Positions 8,832 to 18,073 are shown, counted from the first letter of the stretch. The stretch: 64,000 nucleotides of DNA from Chloroflexota bacterium (GCA_020845495.1 JADLFM010000166.1:277434-341433); one strand, 5' to 3'. Made by a program: numbers and translations. The notes: generated from the sequence alone by a model not told the origin.

Positions 8832-8860
8832 CGCGGAAATGATGATACCATAGCCCCCTG

Positions 8861-9589
8861 ATGCCCCTCCGAATCGGCCTCACCGGCAATATCGCCTGCG
8901 GCAAGAGCACTGTTGGAGCGTTACTCGCCGCTCGGGGCGCCGACTATGTGGATGCCGACCGACTCGTTCACGCCTTGATGGAATCGGGGACGCCCGAGAA
9001 CGCGGCCATCGTCGCCCGCTTCGGCGCCGACGTCCGCACTTCTGAGGGGCGGATCGACCGGGGAGCGCTCGGCGCACGGGTCTGGAGCGATCCCGTGGCC
9101 CTCCGCGACCTGGAGTCGATCCTCCACCCCGGCGTCCGCAAGGAAATTCGCCGTCGACTGGCAGCCGCGACTGCGCCCATCGTCGTCATCGACGCCATCA
9201 AGCTGATCGAGTCCGGCCTCGCTCGAGAGATGGACACCGTCTGGGTCGTCGTCTGCTCGCGCAACGAGCAGACCCGCCGGCTGGCAGAGACCCGTGGGCT
9301 GACCGCCGAACAGGCCGCCGTCCGCATCGACGCCCAGGCTCCGGCCGAGGAGAAGCTCCGTCACGCAACCACGGTCATCGACAACAGCGGCAGCCTCGCC
9401 GACCTGGAGCGCCAGGTTGACGTCGCGCTCGCGGCCGCACTCGACGCACCGCCGGCCCTCTCCGTGGAGCGCTGCCCCGGGCAACCTGGGCCACCTCTCC
9501 CAGTTGCCGGAGAGGCTCCCACGCCACGTCACGGCGCCGAGGGCAACGACATGGCGGCGCCACATCCAGAATCGGAGGGCCGGAGGTGA
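8861..9589 (+). CDS. coaE: Dephospho-CoA kinase
   Basis: The product has 242 residues, about 40 longer than typical CoaE. It phosphorylates dephospho-CoA at the 3'-hydroxyl, the last step of CoA synthesis. The P-loop GNIACGKST spans residues 9-17. The DADRLVHAL segment (31-39) and the LHPGVRKEIRRRL segment are the CoA-binding and lid signatures. Residues after about 200 form a Pro/Gly/His-rich tail with no recognisable domain, so either the tail is a lineage extension or the gene reads through an ancestral stop. It is divergent from map. Confidence 0.95.
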   Translation: MPLRIGLTGNIACGKSTVGALLAARGADYVDADRLVHALMESGTPENAAIVARFGADVRTSEGRIDRGALGARVWSDPVALRDLESILHPGVRKEIRRRLAAATAPIVVIDAIKLIESGLAREMDTVWVVVCSRNEQTRRLAETRGLTAEQAAVRIDAQAPAEEKLRHATTVIDNSGSLADLERQVDVALAAALDAPPALSVERCPGQPGPPLPVAGEAPTPRHGAEGNDMAAPHPESEGRR

Positions 9590-9733
9590 AGGCAGGCGGC
9601 ACGCGATCTGCCGTAACCGGCCCCGGTCTCCCACGGTCGTCCCTGACATCAACCGAATTTTCGCGCCGTCGCGCTCGTGTCGGCCACGCGGCTCTGGCTC
9701 GGCTCGCGCAGTCTGCGTCAACGGAGGTCTCCG

Positions 9734-10999
9734 GTGAGCGTCCGCCTGCATCGCCCCGCGCCCGTACACTCCTACGACGGCTTCCTGATGGTCGAACTCT
9801 CGGGCGGCCCGTACGAACGCGGCCAGCAGCATGGCCTGGCGCTCGCCGAGCGCATCCGCGAGATGCGCGACCGTCTTTATGGCGACATTATCTTTGCGAA
9901 GGGCCGCGCACTCGGAGCGATGTTCGCGGGGGTACTCTACGGCATCCTGGCGCGAATGCACCCATTCATCCCGCGCGAGCTACGCGAGGAGATGCGTGGC
10001 GTGGCAGATGGGGCAAAGGTTCAGTACCGTGACATCTTGCTCATCAACTGCTTCGACGACGTCCTGCATGCCCTCATTCAGTTGAACCCGGTCCTGACCC
10101 CCTTGATGAACCATCGCTTCGTCAAACCGGTGCTAGGATTCTTCGCCTGCTCGAGCTTCGTCCTGACCGGTAGCCGCACCATCACGGGCGCGCCGATCCA
10201 CGGCCGCAACCTGGACTACCTGATCGGCGATGGCTTCGTGGATCCGGACGGCATCGTTCCCAAGGTGTTGCGTGACAACCTCACCGTCTTTGTGGTGCAG
10301 CCCGCGCGAGGCCGGCCGTTTGCGTCGGTGGCGTGGCCGGGCTTCGTGGGGTCGGTGACGACGCTGAATGCGGACGGCGTCTCGCTCGCTTGCCTGACGT
10401 CGACCGTGGCTCGCGAGCGCGCCGACGGAACGCCCCTGATCCTGCTCTATCGACTGATGGCCCAGTACGGGCGCTCGCTCGACGAGGCCGAGTGGCTGCT
10501 GCGGGGGGCACGACGGACGATCGGCAACAACCTGACCGTCGCCACGGCCGACGACGAGGCGCGCCTCTTCGAGTTCACCATGGATCAGATCGCGGCCATT
10601 CGGCCGAAACGCGGACTGATCGCGGCCACCAACCATTTCCAAGAGCCGTCGATGACCGAGGCCCAGATCGGCTGGGTCGTGCCCAACTCGGAACTTCGCT
10701 TGTCCCGACTGCGCGATATCTTCGGCGTCGATCGGTCGACGGGCATGGAGGCGCGCGGCGAGTCAGACCCACGGGTTGGTATCGCGGAGGCCCGCGCCGC
10801 GTTGCTGGACACGTGTCTGATGCCCGATGCGACGAGCACCTGGGACTGCCTCTTCAACCCTGGCACGATCTACAACTCGATGAGCGAGCCTGCTCGACTG
10901 GTCCTCTGGCTGCACGCCTATGACCGGCCGGATCGCGGGTGGGTCGAATTGGACCTCAGCGAGCCGCTGGCCGCATCGCGCGCCACGGTCGCGGCCTGA
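9734..10999 (+). CDS. C45-family (acyl-CoA:6-aminopenicillanate acyltransferase-like) Ntn hydrolase
   Basis: The GTG at 9734 is chosen over an upstream ATG at 9677 because GGAGG sits at 9723-9727. The protein has 421 residues. It resembles C45 autoproteolytic acyltransferases/hydrolases. It has an N-terminal GGPYERGQQHG segment and a Cys at residue 139 in FFACSSF that would become the N-terminal nucleophile after self-cleavage. ITGAPIHGRNLDY follows, with the conserved N-x-D pair, and NNLTVATADDEARL lies later. Members cleave or make amide bonds to acyl chains; some act on bile acids, ceramides or peptides. There is no signal peptide. The PHP gene follows 19 bp later and may be co-transcribed. 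The substrate is unknown. Confidence 0.75.
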   Translation: MSVRLHRPAPVHSYDGFLMVELSGGPYERGQQHGLALAERIREMRDRLYGDIIFAKGRALGAMFAGVLYGILARMHPFIPRELREEMRGVADGAKVQYRDILLINCFDDVLHALIQLNPVLTPLMNHRFVKPVLGFFACSSFVLTGSRTITGAPIHGRNLDYLIGDGFVDPDGIVPKVLRDNLTVFVVQPARGRPFASVAWPGFVGSVTTLNADGVSLACLTSTVARERADGTPLILLYRLMAQYGRSLDEAEWLLRGARRTIGNNLTVATADDEARLFEFTMDQIAAIRPKRGLIAATNHFQEPSMTEAQIGWVVPNSELRLSRLRDIFGVDRSTGMEARGESDPRVGIAEARAALLDTCLMPDATSTWDCLFNPGTIYNSMSEPARLVLWLHAYDRPDRGWVELDLSEPLAASRATVAA

Positions 11000-11018
11000 C
11001 CCCGGGATTCACCAGGCC

Positions 11019-11819
11019 GTGGGACAGGCGATCCTCCACGTCCATACCACGTTCAGCGACGGCACATCGACGGTTGAAGAGATCCTCGACGCCGCCGACT
11101 GCGACGGCGTGGCTGATATCGTCGGGATCACCGACCATGACGACACACGAGCGTTCGCCGCGGCGCTTCGCTGGAAGGCCACCCACCCCACGAGCCGGGT
11201 ACAGCCAGTGTGGGGCGTGGAGTTGACGCTGCGGGCCTTCAAGCACCTGCTCCTGTTCAAGCTCGAGCCGCCCTTTCCGCCGACGCCGCCCCCGAAGTTC
11301 CTCTCGCTGCGGGAGGCACTGGCCGCTGCGCATGCGCTCGGCACGGTCGTCGTCGTGCCACACGTGGATACGTTCTGGATCGGGCTTGGGCGGCAGCGCC
11401 TGGCTGCGCATGCCGAGCGGCTGGGCATCGACGGCTTCGAACTGCTGAATCCGTATCACGGATCGGACGCCAACGTGGCTGCCCTGCTCGCCTTGAACTG
11501 CCGCCATGAGCGCCGTTACGGGCGCCCACTCCTGGCCATCGGCGGCAGCGACGCCCACCACCTCGAAGACCTGTACCGGGTGATCGTCGACTTCCCCGGC
11601 CAGACGACCGCGGACTTCGCGCGGGCTTGCAACGAGCGGACGGCCCTGCCTCGCTGGGGGCCTTCGACACCGCCGCCGTCGCTCCGGAAGCAACTCCGTC
11701 AGCACACCCGCGCGCTGGTGGCTCACCCCGCCGAGCAGGTTCGAAGTTGGGCGACTCGGCGGAGTGGCGAGCCACGCGGATGGAATGGCGAGTCGAGAGA
11801 GTTGATCGCTGGGAACTGA
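11019..11819 (+). CDS. PHP-domain metal-dependent phosphoesterase
   Basis: The GTG at 11019 gives 266 residues; it lies 19 bp after the acyltransferase stop, and earlier in-frame starts would overlap that gene. The PHP domain is clear: H7-V-H9 followed by TTFSDGT, then GITDHDD (D39, H40), PHVDTFW near 110 and the closing GSDAHH motif near 185. These histidines and aspartates bind two or three metal ions. PHP proteins hydrolyse phosphoesters such as histidinol phosphate, nucleotides or DNA ends. The C-terminal 50 residues are Arg/Pro-rich and look disordered. It converges on uvrC with 29 bp between the stops. Confidence 0.85.
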   Translation: MGQAILHVHTTFSDGTSTVEEILDAADCDGVADIVGITDHDDTRAFAAALRWKATHPTSRVQPVWGVELTLRAFKHLLLFKLEPPFPPTPPPKFLSLREALAAAHALGTVVVVPHVDTFWIGLGRQRLAAHAERLGIDGFELLNPYHGSDANVAALLALNCRHERRYGRPLLAIGGSDAHHLEDLYRVIVDFPGQTTADFARACNERTALPRWGPSTPPPSLRKQLRQHTRALVAHPAEQVRSWATRRSGEPRGWNGESRELIAGN

Positions 11820-11848
11820 CGGCCGAGGACGCGGCCCGCTCGCCCGGA

Positions 11849-14038
11849 TCAGGTCTCTCCGAGTGTGCGCTTGACCGAGACGGCTGCTGAGCGGCTCATG
11901 CCCGACACAGCCGCCAGATCCTCGACGCTTGCAGCGCGGATCGCTTTGAGCGAGCCGTACTTCCGCAGGAGCGCCTTCTTGCGGGTCGGCCCCACGCCCG
12001 GCACGTCTTCGAGTTGAGAACGCAGGCCGCTCTTCGTGCGGATCTTGCGATGGTAGGTGATGGCGAAGCGATGGGCCTCGTCGCGGATGCGCTGCACGAG
12101 GTAGAGCGCCTGGGACGTCCTCGGCAGGATCACCGGGTCCGAGCGCCCTTTGAGGAAGATCTCCTCATTTTCCTTCGCCAGTCCCACGATCGGGATCTCG
12201 GACAGCTCCAGATCGTCCATCACCTCGACTGCCGCCGATAACTGCCCCTTGCCGCCGTCGATGATGACGAGATCGGGGAAAAGCCCCCACGCCGACGCCG
12301 CGTCCAGACCTGCCGCGTCCAGACCGGTCGAGCCATCCTCGAACGTGCCGTCGTCGGCCAGCGCCCCGCCGAGCGCCTCGTCGTTGGCGTCTCCCCTGGT
12401 GCCCGTGCGGTGTCCATCCTCCGTGCGCTGCGTCGCTCGGCGTCCGAGTACGGGCAGGTCGATGGAGAGTGCCACACCCGGCCTCGCCTTGGTGTCGACC
12501 ATCTGGTCCCGGCGGGCTGCCTCATCCCCGCCGGCGCGTTCGGCCGCGGGTGAGGTCGCAGCATCGAGCAGCAGATACGGTCCGGCGGAACGCGCGTGTT
12601 CCGTCGATGGCGTGACCTTCGCGGCGTCCAGCGCCCGTCGGAAGCGCCGGCGGATGACCTCCTGCATGCTCAGGAAATCGTTGTTGCCTTCCTGGTGCTT
12701 GATCTTGAAACGTTTGTAGTGAGCGCGGTTCGGCTTGCCGTCCTCGAAGACGACCATGCTCGCAACCTGATTGGTGCCCTGCACGTGTGAGATATCGTAG
12801 CACTCGATCCGGCGCGGCGGACGCGGCAGGCCAAGTGCCTCCTGGAGTTGGAAGGCGGCCTCGCCGGTCTTCTCGGCATCGGCCAGCCACTCTGCCTTCT
12901 GCTGTTCGAGGGTGTCGCGGGCGTTCCTGGCGGCCAGCTCGACGATCCGCCGCTTGTCGCCACGCCTCGGCACGGTGAGCTCGACCCGGCGGCCCTTGAC
13001 CTGCCGCAGCCACTCGGCAATGGTCTCGGCATTTTCGAGGTCGGCTGGCAGTACCAGCTCGGCAGGCAGATCGGTGGCACGGGCGTAGTACTGGGTCACG
13101 AAGCTGGTCAGGACCGAGCTCTCCGTTTCGTCCTCGGCATCTTCGAGCAGGAAGCTGTCGCGTCGCGCCAGTTGGCCGTCGCGCATGAGGAACAACTGCA
13201 CGCAGGCGTGGCCGCCATCGCGCGCCAGCCCGAGGACGTCCTGATCGACCTGGGTGGTGTAGCCGACCTTCTCCTGCTCGACGACTTTACGCGCCGCCGC
13301 AAGCCGGTCGCGGAGATCCGCGGCCCGCTCGAACTCGAGGTTCTCGGCCGCGTCTTCCATTTCTCGTTCGAGGATGCGGATCACCTCCTGGTTCTTGCCG
13401 TCCAGGAAGCGCACCATACCGTCGACAAGCTCACGGTAGCCGGTGTTATCGATCGCGCCGATGCAGGGGGCCGGACAGCGCTTGATGTGGTAGTACAGGC
13501 AGGCCCGCGCATCGGTGCCGGTGATCGTGCGGCTACAGAGGATTTGCGGGAAGAGCCTGGACAGCGTATCGAGCGTCTGCCGCACTGAGGTGGCGTGCGG
13601 GAACGGTCCAAAGTAGCGCGCGCCATCCTTCTCGATCCGTCGGCTCACCCGCGCCACCGGCCAGGGATTCTGGACGTCGATCCGGATATATGGGTAGTGC
13701 TTGTCGTCTCGGAGCTTCGTGTTGTAGCGCGGTTGCTCCTTGCGAACGAGGTCGTTCTCCCAGATCAGGGCCTGAATCGGCGAGTCGGTCAGGATGTACT
13801 CGACTGCCTGGGCCTGGGCGACCATCTGGCGCAGTTTGGGCTGATGGGCTCGATCGAACGACGTGCTGGGCTGGAAGTAGGAGCGAACCCGGTCCTTGAG
13901 CGACTCGGCCTTCCCGACGTAGAGCAACCGCCCGCGCCCGTCCTTGAACAGGTAGACGCCCGGCCGGTCCGGCAGGTTACGAAGCTGCTCGGCAAGCTGA
14001 GGACGCTGCTCGGCGAGCGAGGACAGGGGCGCGGTCAC
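11849..14038 (-). CDS. uvrC: UvrABC excinuclease subunit C, with a large insertion
   Basis: The GTG start gives 729 residues against the usual 600-650. UvrC makes both cuts around a DNA lesion. Domains in order: N-terminal GIY-YIG nuclease (GVYLFKDGRGRLLYVGK, from about 26), UVR/UvrB-binding helix pair (REMEDAAENLEFERAADL, about 205-240), RNase H-like endonuclease from about 410 (IECYDISHVQGTNQVAS) and two helix-hairpin-helix motifs at the end (VPGVGPTRKKALL). Between MQEVIRRRFRR and DLVIIDGGKGQL, about residues 475-587, there are roughly 110 extra residues rich in Ala, Gly, Asp and Arg, inside the RNase H domain. The insert contains an in-frame GLDAA tandem repeat. All catalytic segments remain intact, so activity is likely. 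Confidence 0.96.
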   Translation of the reverse strand: MTAPLSSLAEQRPQLAEQLRNLPDRPGVYLFKDGRGRLLYVGKAESLKDRVRSYFQPSTSFDRAHQPKLRQMVAQAQAVEYILTDSPIQALIWENDLVRKEQPRYNTKLRDDKHYPYIRIDVQNPWPVARVSRRIEKDGARYFGPFPHATSVRQTLDTLSRLFPQILCSRTITGTDARACLYYHIKRCPAPCIGAIDNTGYRELVDGMVRFLDGKNQEVIRILEREMEDAAENLEFERAADLRDRLAAARKVVEQEKVGYTTQVDQDVLGLARDGGHACVQLFLMRDGQLARRDSFLLEDAEDETESSVLTSFVTQYYARATDLPAELVLPADLENAETIAEWLRQVKGRRVELTVPRRGDKRRIVELAARNARDTLEQQKAEWLADAEKTGEAAFQLQEALGLPRPPRRIECYDISHVQGTNQVASMVVFEDGKPNRAHYKRFKIKHQEGNNDFLSMQEVIRRRFRRALDAAKVTPSTEHARSAGPYLLLDAATSPAAERAGGDEAARRDQMVDTKARPGVALSIDLPVLGRRATQRTEDGHRTGTRGDANDEALGGALADDGTFEDGSTGLDAAGLDAASAWGLFPDLVIIDGGKGQLSAAVEVMDDLELSEIPIVGLAKENEEIFLKGRSDPVILPRTSQALYLVQRIRDEAHRFAITYHRKIRTKSGLRSQLEDVPGVGPTRKKALLRKYGSLKAIRAASVEDLAAVSGMSRSAAVSVKRTLGET

Positions 14039-14061
14039 CGGCGGTTCACCATCTTCTGTAC

Positions 14062-14067
14062 ATTATA
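14062..14067 (-). promoter_or_regulatory. Candidate -10 box for uvrC
   Basis: A perfect TATAAT reads on the minus strand 24 bp before the uvrC GTG. No good -35 is seen upstream. The same bases read ATTATA on the plus strand, ending only 5 bp before the murE ATG, so they could also serve a leaderless murE transcript. Confidence 0.35.
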
Positions 14068-14072
14068 CGGCG

Positions 14073-15623
14073 ATGCGACTTTCAGACCTTCTCGCCGATG
14101 TCCCCGGTGCGACCCTCCGCCAGGGCGATCCGAACGCCGAGGTGACCGGCGTCGGGCATGATTCGCGGCGGACCGGCCCCGGCCACCTGTTCGTGGTGAT
14201 GCCCGGCCTGCGCCATGATGCCCGCCAGTTCGTCCCTCAAGCGCTAGCGCGCGGCGCCGTTGGAGTCGTGGCCGAAGCGTCGCTCGCGCTTCCGTCAGAC
14301 CGCGCACTGGTGGTCGTGCCGGCGGCGCGCCCGGCATTCGCCGACCTGGCCACGGCCATCAACGGGCACCCCTCCCGGCAGGTCCGACTCGTCGGGGTGA
14401 CCGGAACTGATGGAAAGACCTCGACTACCCGCCTGCTCGCGGCGATCCTCGACCGAGCCGGTCAGCGCACCGGCTGGCTCACCACCGTCGACGTGAAGAT
14501 CGGCGACGTGCTTCGCTCGAACGACCTGCACCATACGACGCCCGAGGCGGACCGAGTGCAAGAGGTGCTGGCCGAGATGGTCCGCGCTGGCGTCGAGACA
14601 GCGCTGCTCGAGGTGAGCTCCCACGCCCTCGCCCTCGATCGGGTGCGCGGCTGCGACATCGACACCGCGATCTTCACCAACCTCAGCCCCGAACACCTGA
14701 ACTTCCACGGCACGATGGGCGAGTACGCGGAGGCGAAGGCGCGGCTGTTCGCCATGCTCGGACAGCCGTCGCACAAGTCCTGGCCGCGCTTTGGGGTGCT
14801 GAACGCGGATGACCCGTACTCGGAGGTCATGCGGCGTGCCTGTCGGGCGCCCGTCCTGTGGTACGGCCTCGATGGTGTGGACGCAACCACGGGAGCGTCG
14901 CATCGTACTCCCGACGTGCTGGCACGGGAGATTCGGCTCGACGAGCAGGGCGCCGCCTTCACGCTCGTGACGCCGTCCGAGACGGCGCGAATCAGGACGC
15001 GCCTGCTCGGGCGCTTCAACGTGAGCAACTGGCTCGCGGCGGCGACGGCGGCGCTGGGGCTCGGCGCGACGGTTCAGCACGTCGCCGAAGCAGCGGCCGT
15101 CCTTCCACCGGTACCGGGCCGCATGGAGCGTATCGATCGAGGCCAGCCATTCCTGGTGGTGGTCGACTTTGCCCACACGCCCCAGGCGCTCGAGAACGCG
15201 TTGCGGACCCTCCGCCCGCATACGGCCGGCGCGCTAATGGTCGTTTTTGGCCACGCCGGCGAGCGCGATCCGGCCAGCCGCCCGGCGATGGGACGCATCG
15301 CAGCCGATCTCAGCGACTTCTTCATCCTGAGCATGGACGACCCGATCCACGAAGACCCAACCGAGATCGCCCAGACGATCGCTGCCGGCGCGACAGCGCG
15401 GGGGAGGACGCTCGGGGCGGACTTCGCCATCGACGTCGACCGCGCTTCGGCAATCAGGGCACTCGTGCGCCGTGCCCGCCCCGGCGACACCATCCTGCTG
15501 GCCGGCAAGGGCCACGAGCCAAGGATGCTGATCGGCGACGAGCGAGTGCCCTGGAGCGACCGTGGCGAAGCGAGCCGTGCCCTGGCCGAACGTGGCTATG
15601 ACCGCGGCAGGCCCATCGTCTGA
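14073..15623 (+). CDS. murE: UDP-N-acetylmuramoyl-tripeptide synthetase (MurE)
   Basis: This is a 516-residue cytoplasmic Mur ligase that adds the third amino acid to UDP-MurNAc-L-Ala-D-Glu. The N-terminal UDP-binding part has HDSRRTGPG. The ATP loop is GTDGKTSTT at 111-119, EVSSHAL near 181 is the conserved Mur segment, and GKGHE lies near the end. The amino-acid-selecting motif is D422-D423-P424-I425 followed by HEDP, where meso-diaminopimelate enzymes have DNPR. The missing Arg argues against DAP and for Lys or Orn as the third residue; Orn is known in peptidoglycan of some Chloroflexota. It stands alone rather than in a dcw cluster, divergent from uvrC. Confidence 0.93.
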   Translation: MRLSDLLADVPGATLRQGDPNAEVTGVGHDSRRTGPGHLFVVMPGLRHDARQFVPQALARGAVGVVAEASLALPSDRALVVVPAARPAFADLATAINGHPSRQVRLVGVTGTDGKTSTTRLLAAILDRAGQRTGWLTTVDVKIGDVLRSNDLHHTTPEADRVQEVLAEMVRAGVETALLEVSSHALALDRVRGCDIDTAIFTNLSPEHLNFHGTMGEYAEAKARLFAMLGQPSHKSWPRFGVLNADDPYSEVMRRACRAPVLWYGLDGVDATTGASHRTPDVLAREIRLDEQGAAFTLVTPSETARIRTRLLGRFNVSNWLAAATAALGLGATVQHVAEAAAVLPPVPGRMERIDRGQPFLVVVDFAHTPQALENALRTLRPHTAGALMVVFGHAGERDPASRPAMGRIAADLSDFFILSMDDPIHEDPTEIAQTIAAGATARGRTLGADFAIDVDRASAIRALVRRARPGDTILLAGKGHEPRMLIGDERVPWSDRGEASRALAERGYDRGRPIV

Positions 15624-15665
15624 GTGAAGGCTGCCATCGGGGCCGCCGGCTTCACCCCTCTCCCC

Positions 15666-15756
15666 AGGTCGGAGTCAGCCCGAGGTCGGAGTCAGCCCGA
15701 GGTCGGGGGCCGGCCGTGGGTCGACGTCAACCGCTGCCTGACGTCAACCGCTGCCT
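15666..15756. repeat. Two adjacent sets of 17-bp tandem repeats between murE and the J-domain gene
   Basis: AGGTCGGAGTCAGCCCG occurs at 15666-15682 and 15683-15699, with a partial third copy. GACGTCAACCGCTGCCT occurs at 15723-15739 and 15740-15756. Both units are exactly 17 bp but unrelated in sequence. Nothing else is recognised between 15624 and 15933 apart from GGAGG at 15920-15924 before the next gene. Confidence 0.85.
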
Positions 15757-15933
15757 CGGGCTCGGCCCAGATCGTGCATGGCGTCCGAGCGCTTTAGCGA
15801 CAGAGGGACTCAATCCCCGGCAGCCTGCGTACACACCTGCAAGCCGGCGCGGCCGGGTGGGTGCGCGACAGGCCCCCAAGAACGTGGTACACTCGGGGCG
15901 CGGAGCGCCTCGGAGCCCTGGAGGACGCCGCCC

Positions 15934-17073
15934 ATGCCCGGCCTCTTCTTCTCGCGAAAGTCCAAGAACGGCGTCGGCGAGGCGAGTCCGCCTGCCGTCG
16001 CACCGGACGACGACACGCTCTACCAGCCGCTCGTCACGGCCAACCACGTTGACGAGCCGCCAGATGCCATCCCGGGCATGCCGGACCTGTACGCCATTCT
16101 GGGTGTCGACCCGCGCTCGTCGGACGACATCATCCGCTACGCGTATCGCAAGCGAGCCGCAAAGCTCGTCGATGCACGCTGGCGTCAGGGGCGAGCAGCC
16201 CGCAAGCTCTCCGAGTTGAACGCGGCATACGAGATCCTGGGAAAGCCAGATCGGCGCGCTGACTACGACCGCCAGCGGGCGCGCCTCGCCTACTACCAGC
16301 GCACATACGCAACTGCGCCACCCGTACTCGACGGGAGCGTGTCGGATGGCGCCGGCAGAGGGTCGATGGCGTCCGTCGCGGCGGCGCCTCACACTCGCCG
16401 GGGAACCCGGGGCGGACGCCGCCTGCCCGCGCCAAACGGACCGATCCTGGCGCTGGTGATCCTCGCCGTCATCGGGCTTGCGCTCTACGCCGCAGTCACC
16501 ATGCTGAACATGCGCTCGCTGGTCGACCTGTCGCCCATCCTTGACGCCGGAGCAGCAGCCGGACTGCCCATCCGGCCGCGGGCGACGGCCGTCGGCACCT
16601 CGTCGAACGCCGCGGCGACGGCCGTCCCAACACGCGCCGCCAACGCGACCGCGCCAACGCTCCAGGTCGTCGTTCCTCCCGCTGTCGTACCGACTGCCAC
16701 GCGTGCTTCGGTCCCGACGTCGACCGCATCGGCGAAACCGACGACCTCGACCACAGGCAGCGGTGCGATCCAGAGTAGCGTCCAACTGAGCACCCAGACC
16801 CCGTCGCCCCGGTCGAACGTGACCATCACGGCGCGCTTTCTCCGCGACGGTCAACCGATGCGCGGCGTCCCGGTCTACGCCAGCGTGTACTTCAAGACGG
16901 TCGAGGAGCGCTGGCCATCGGGCGGCGCGACCCAGCCGACGAACGAGCGCGGTGAGGCAGCGATCACCTTCAACATCGGTAACGCCACGCCTGGCTTCGA
17001 AGTGCCTGTCCACGTCGTCGCCGAAATCGACGGTCAGCCCCAGGTGCTCGAGACCGCGTTCACGCCCCGGTAG
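15934..17073 (+). CDS. Membrane protein with degenerate J-domain and C-terminal Ig-like domain
   Basis: The ATG at 15934 has GGAGG nine bases upstream; longer in-frame starts run into the repeats. The product has 379 residues. Residues about 50-113 form a DnaJ-like domain (DLYAILGVDPRSSDDI, YRKRAAK, LNAAYEILGKPDRRADYD). The HPD tripeptide needed to stimulate DnaK is replaced by V79-D80-A81, so DnaK activation is unlikely. One membrane span follows at about 170-190. Next come about 90 residues rich in Ala, Thr and Pro, like a wall-spanning linker. The last 100 residues resemble an invasin/bacterial Ig-like domain (TITARFLRDGQPMRGVPV). The topology suggests a cytoplasmic J-like head and an external beta domain. 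The function is unknown. Confidence 0.75.
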   Translation: MPGLFFSRKSKNGVGEASPPAVAPDDDTLYQPLVTANHVDEPPDAIPGMPDLYAILGVDPRSSDDIIRYAYRKRAAKLVDARWRQGRAARKLSELNAAYEILGKPDRRADYDRQRARLAYYQRTYATAPPVLDGSVSDGAGRGSMASVAAAPHTRRGTRGGRRLPAPNGPILALVILAVIGLALYAAVTMLNMRSLVDLSPILDAGAAAGLPIRPRATAVGTSSNAAATAVPTRAANATAPTLQVVVPPAVVPTATRASVPTSTASAKPTTSTTGSGAIQSSVQLSTQTPSPRSNVTITARFLRDGQPMRGVPVYASVYFKTVEERWPSGGATQPTNERGEAAITFNIGNATPGFEVPVHVVAEIDGQPQVLETAFTPR

Positions 17074-17173
17074 GGGCGAGTCGTGAGTGCTGACCCCTTC
17101 TCCACGCATCACCCTCAACGCTCACCTCGCCTGACTGGCCGATTGGGGTACCGAGGTCACATACTCCCCGATC

Positions 17174-18073
17174 GTGCTAACCGTTCGCGCGCCTGCTACG
17201 AGCGCTAATCTTGGTCCAGGCTACGATTGCCTCAGCCTGGCTCTCGACATCGCCAACACCGTGCGAGCCCGTCCATCGCCGTGCGTGAGCGTCGTCGTGA
17301 CCGGCGAAGGGTCCGAGACGCTGCCGACCGACCACACCAATGAGGTGTATCGTGCCGTTGCGCTCGTCTTCTCCGTGCGTGGCAAGGCTCCGCCGGCGCT
17401 CCAGCTCGAGTGTGAGAACGTCATTCCGCCGACGCGGGGCCTGGGAAGTAGCAGCGCAGCACGCGCCTGCGGCCTGCTGCTCGGGAACCATCTGCTCGGT
17501 ACCCCGTTCTCGACCGACGAATTGCTCGCGCTCGGCGCCGAGCTCGAAGGTCACCCCGACAACATGGCGGCTTGTCTGCTCGGCGGCGTTCAGGTCTGCG
17601 TGACCGGTACGCGTGGCATCGAGCACTGTCGGGTGCCCGTCGCAGTGCCGCTGGCAGCCACCGTGTTCGTGCCAGACTTCCCGATGAATACCGGTCAGGC
17701 CCGCGAAGTCCTGCCACGCGAGGTGTCGTTGGGGACCGCCGTCCACAACATTGGACGGGCGTCGCTGCTGGTGTCAGCGCTCGCGACAGGCCGCTCGGAG
17801 CTCCTGCGGACCGCCACCCAAGATGCGATCCACCAGCCGCCCCGCGCGACGATGTTCCCAGCCCTCCCCACGCTGATCGACTCGGCGCTCGGCGCGGGCG
17901 CCCATGGGGCGTTCCTCTCCGGGGCAGGCTCCTCCGTCCTGGCACTCGTCGACCCCGAGCGGGCGACGGCGGTCGGCTCGGCGCTCGAACGTTGCGCGCG
18001 GTCTGCCGGCGTCACTGGACGGGTGCTCCAGGCGCGCATCGCCGAGCGCGGCGCCAGCGTCGAGGAGCGCTAG
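17174..18073 (+). CDS. thrB: Homoserine kinase
   Basis: The GTG start gives 299 residues, normal for ThrB. It phosphorylates homoserine with ATP on the way to threonine. The GHMP-kinase signature PPTRGLGSSSAARA lies at about 85-98. The N-terminal PATSANLGPGYDCL (7-20) and the C-terminal GAFLSGAGSSVLAL are the other conserved motifs. There is no ribosome binding site in the few bases before the GTG, and CATACT ends nine bases upstream, so a leaderless or very short leader is possible. lysC follows on the same strand, so the pair covers two steps of the aspartate family pathway. Confidence 0.95.
   Translation: MLTVRAPATSANLGPGYDCLSLALDIANTVRARPSPCVSVVVTGEGSETLPTDHTNEVYRAVALVFSVRGKAPPALQLECENVIPPTRGLGSSSAARACGLLLGNHLLGTPFSTDELLALGAELEGHPDNMAACLLGGVQVCVTGTRGIEHCRVPVAVPLAATVFVPDFPMNTGQAREVLPREVSLGTAVHNIGRASLLVSALATGRSELLRTATQDAIHQPPRATMFPALPTLIDSALGAGAHGAFLSGAGSSVLALVDPERATAVGSALERCARSAGVTGRVLQARIAERGASVEER

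Noticed and set aside
8921..9961. 346-codon minus-strand frame opposite coaE
   Set aside because: Overlaps coaE and the acyltransferase start; no recognisable protein pattern.
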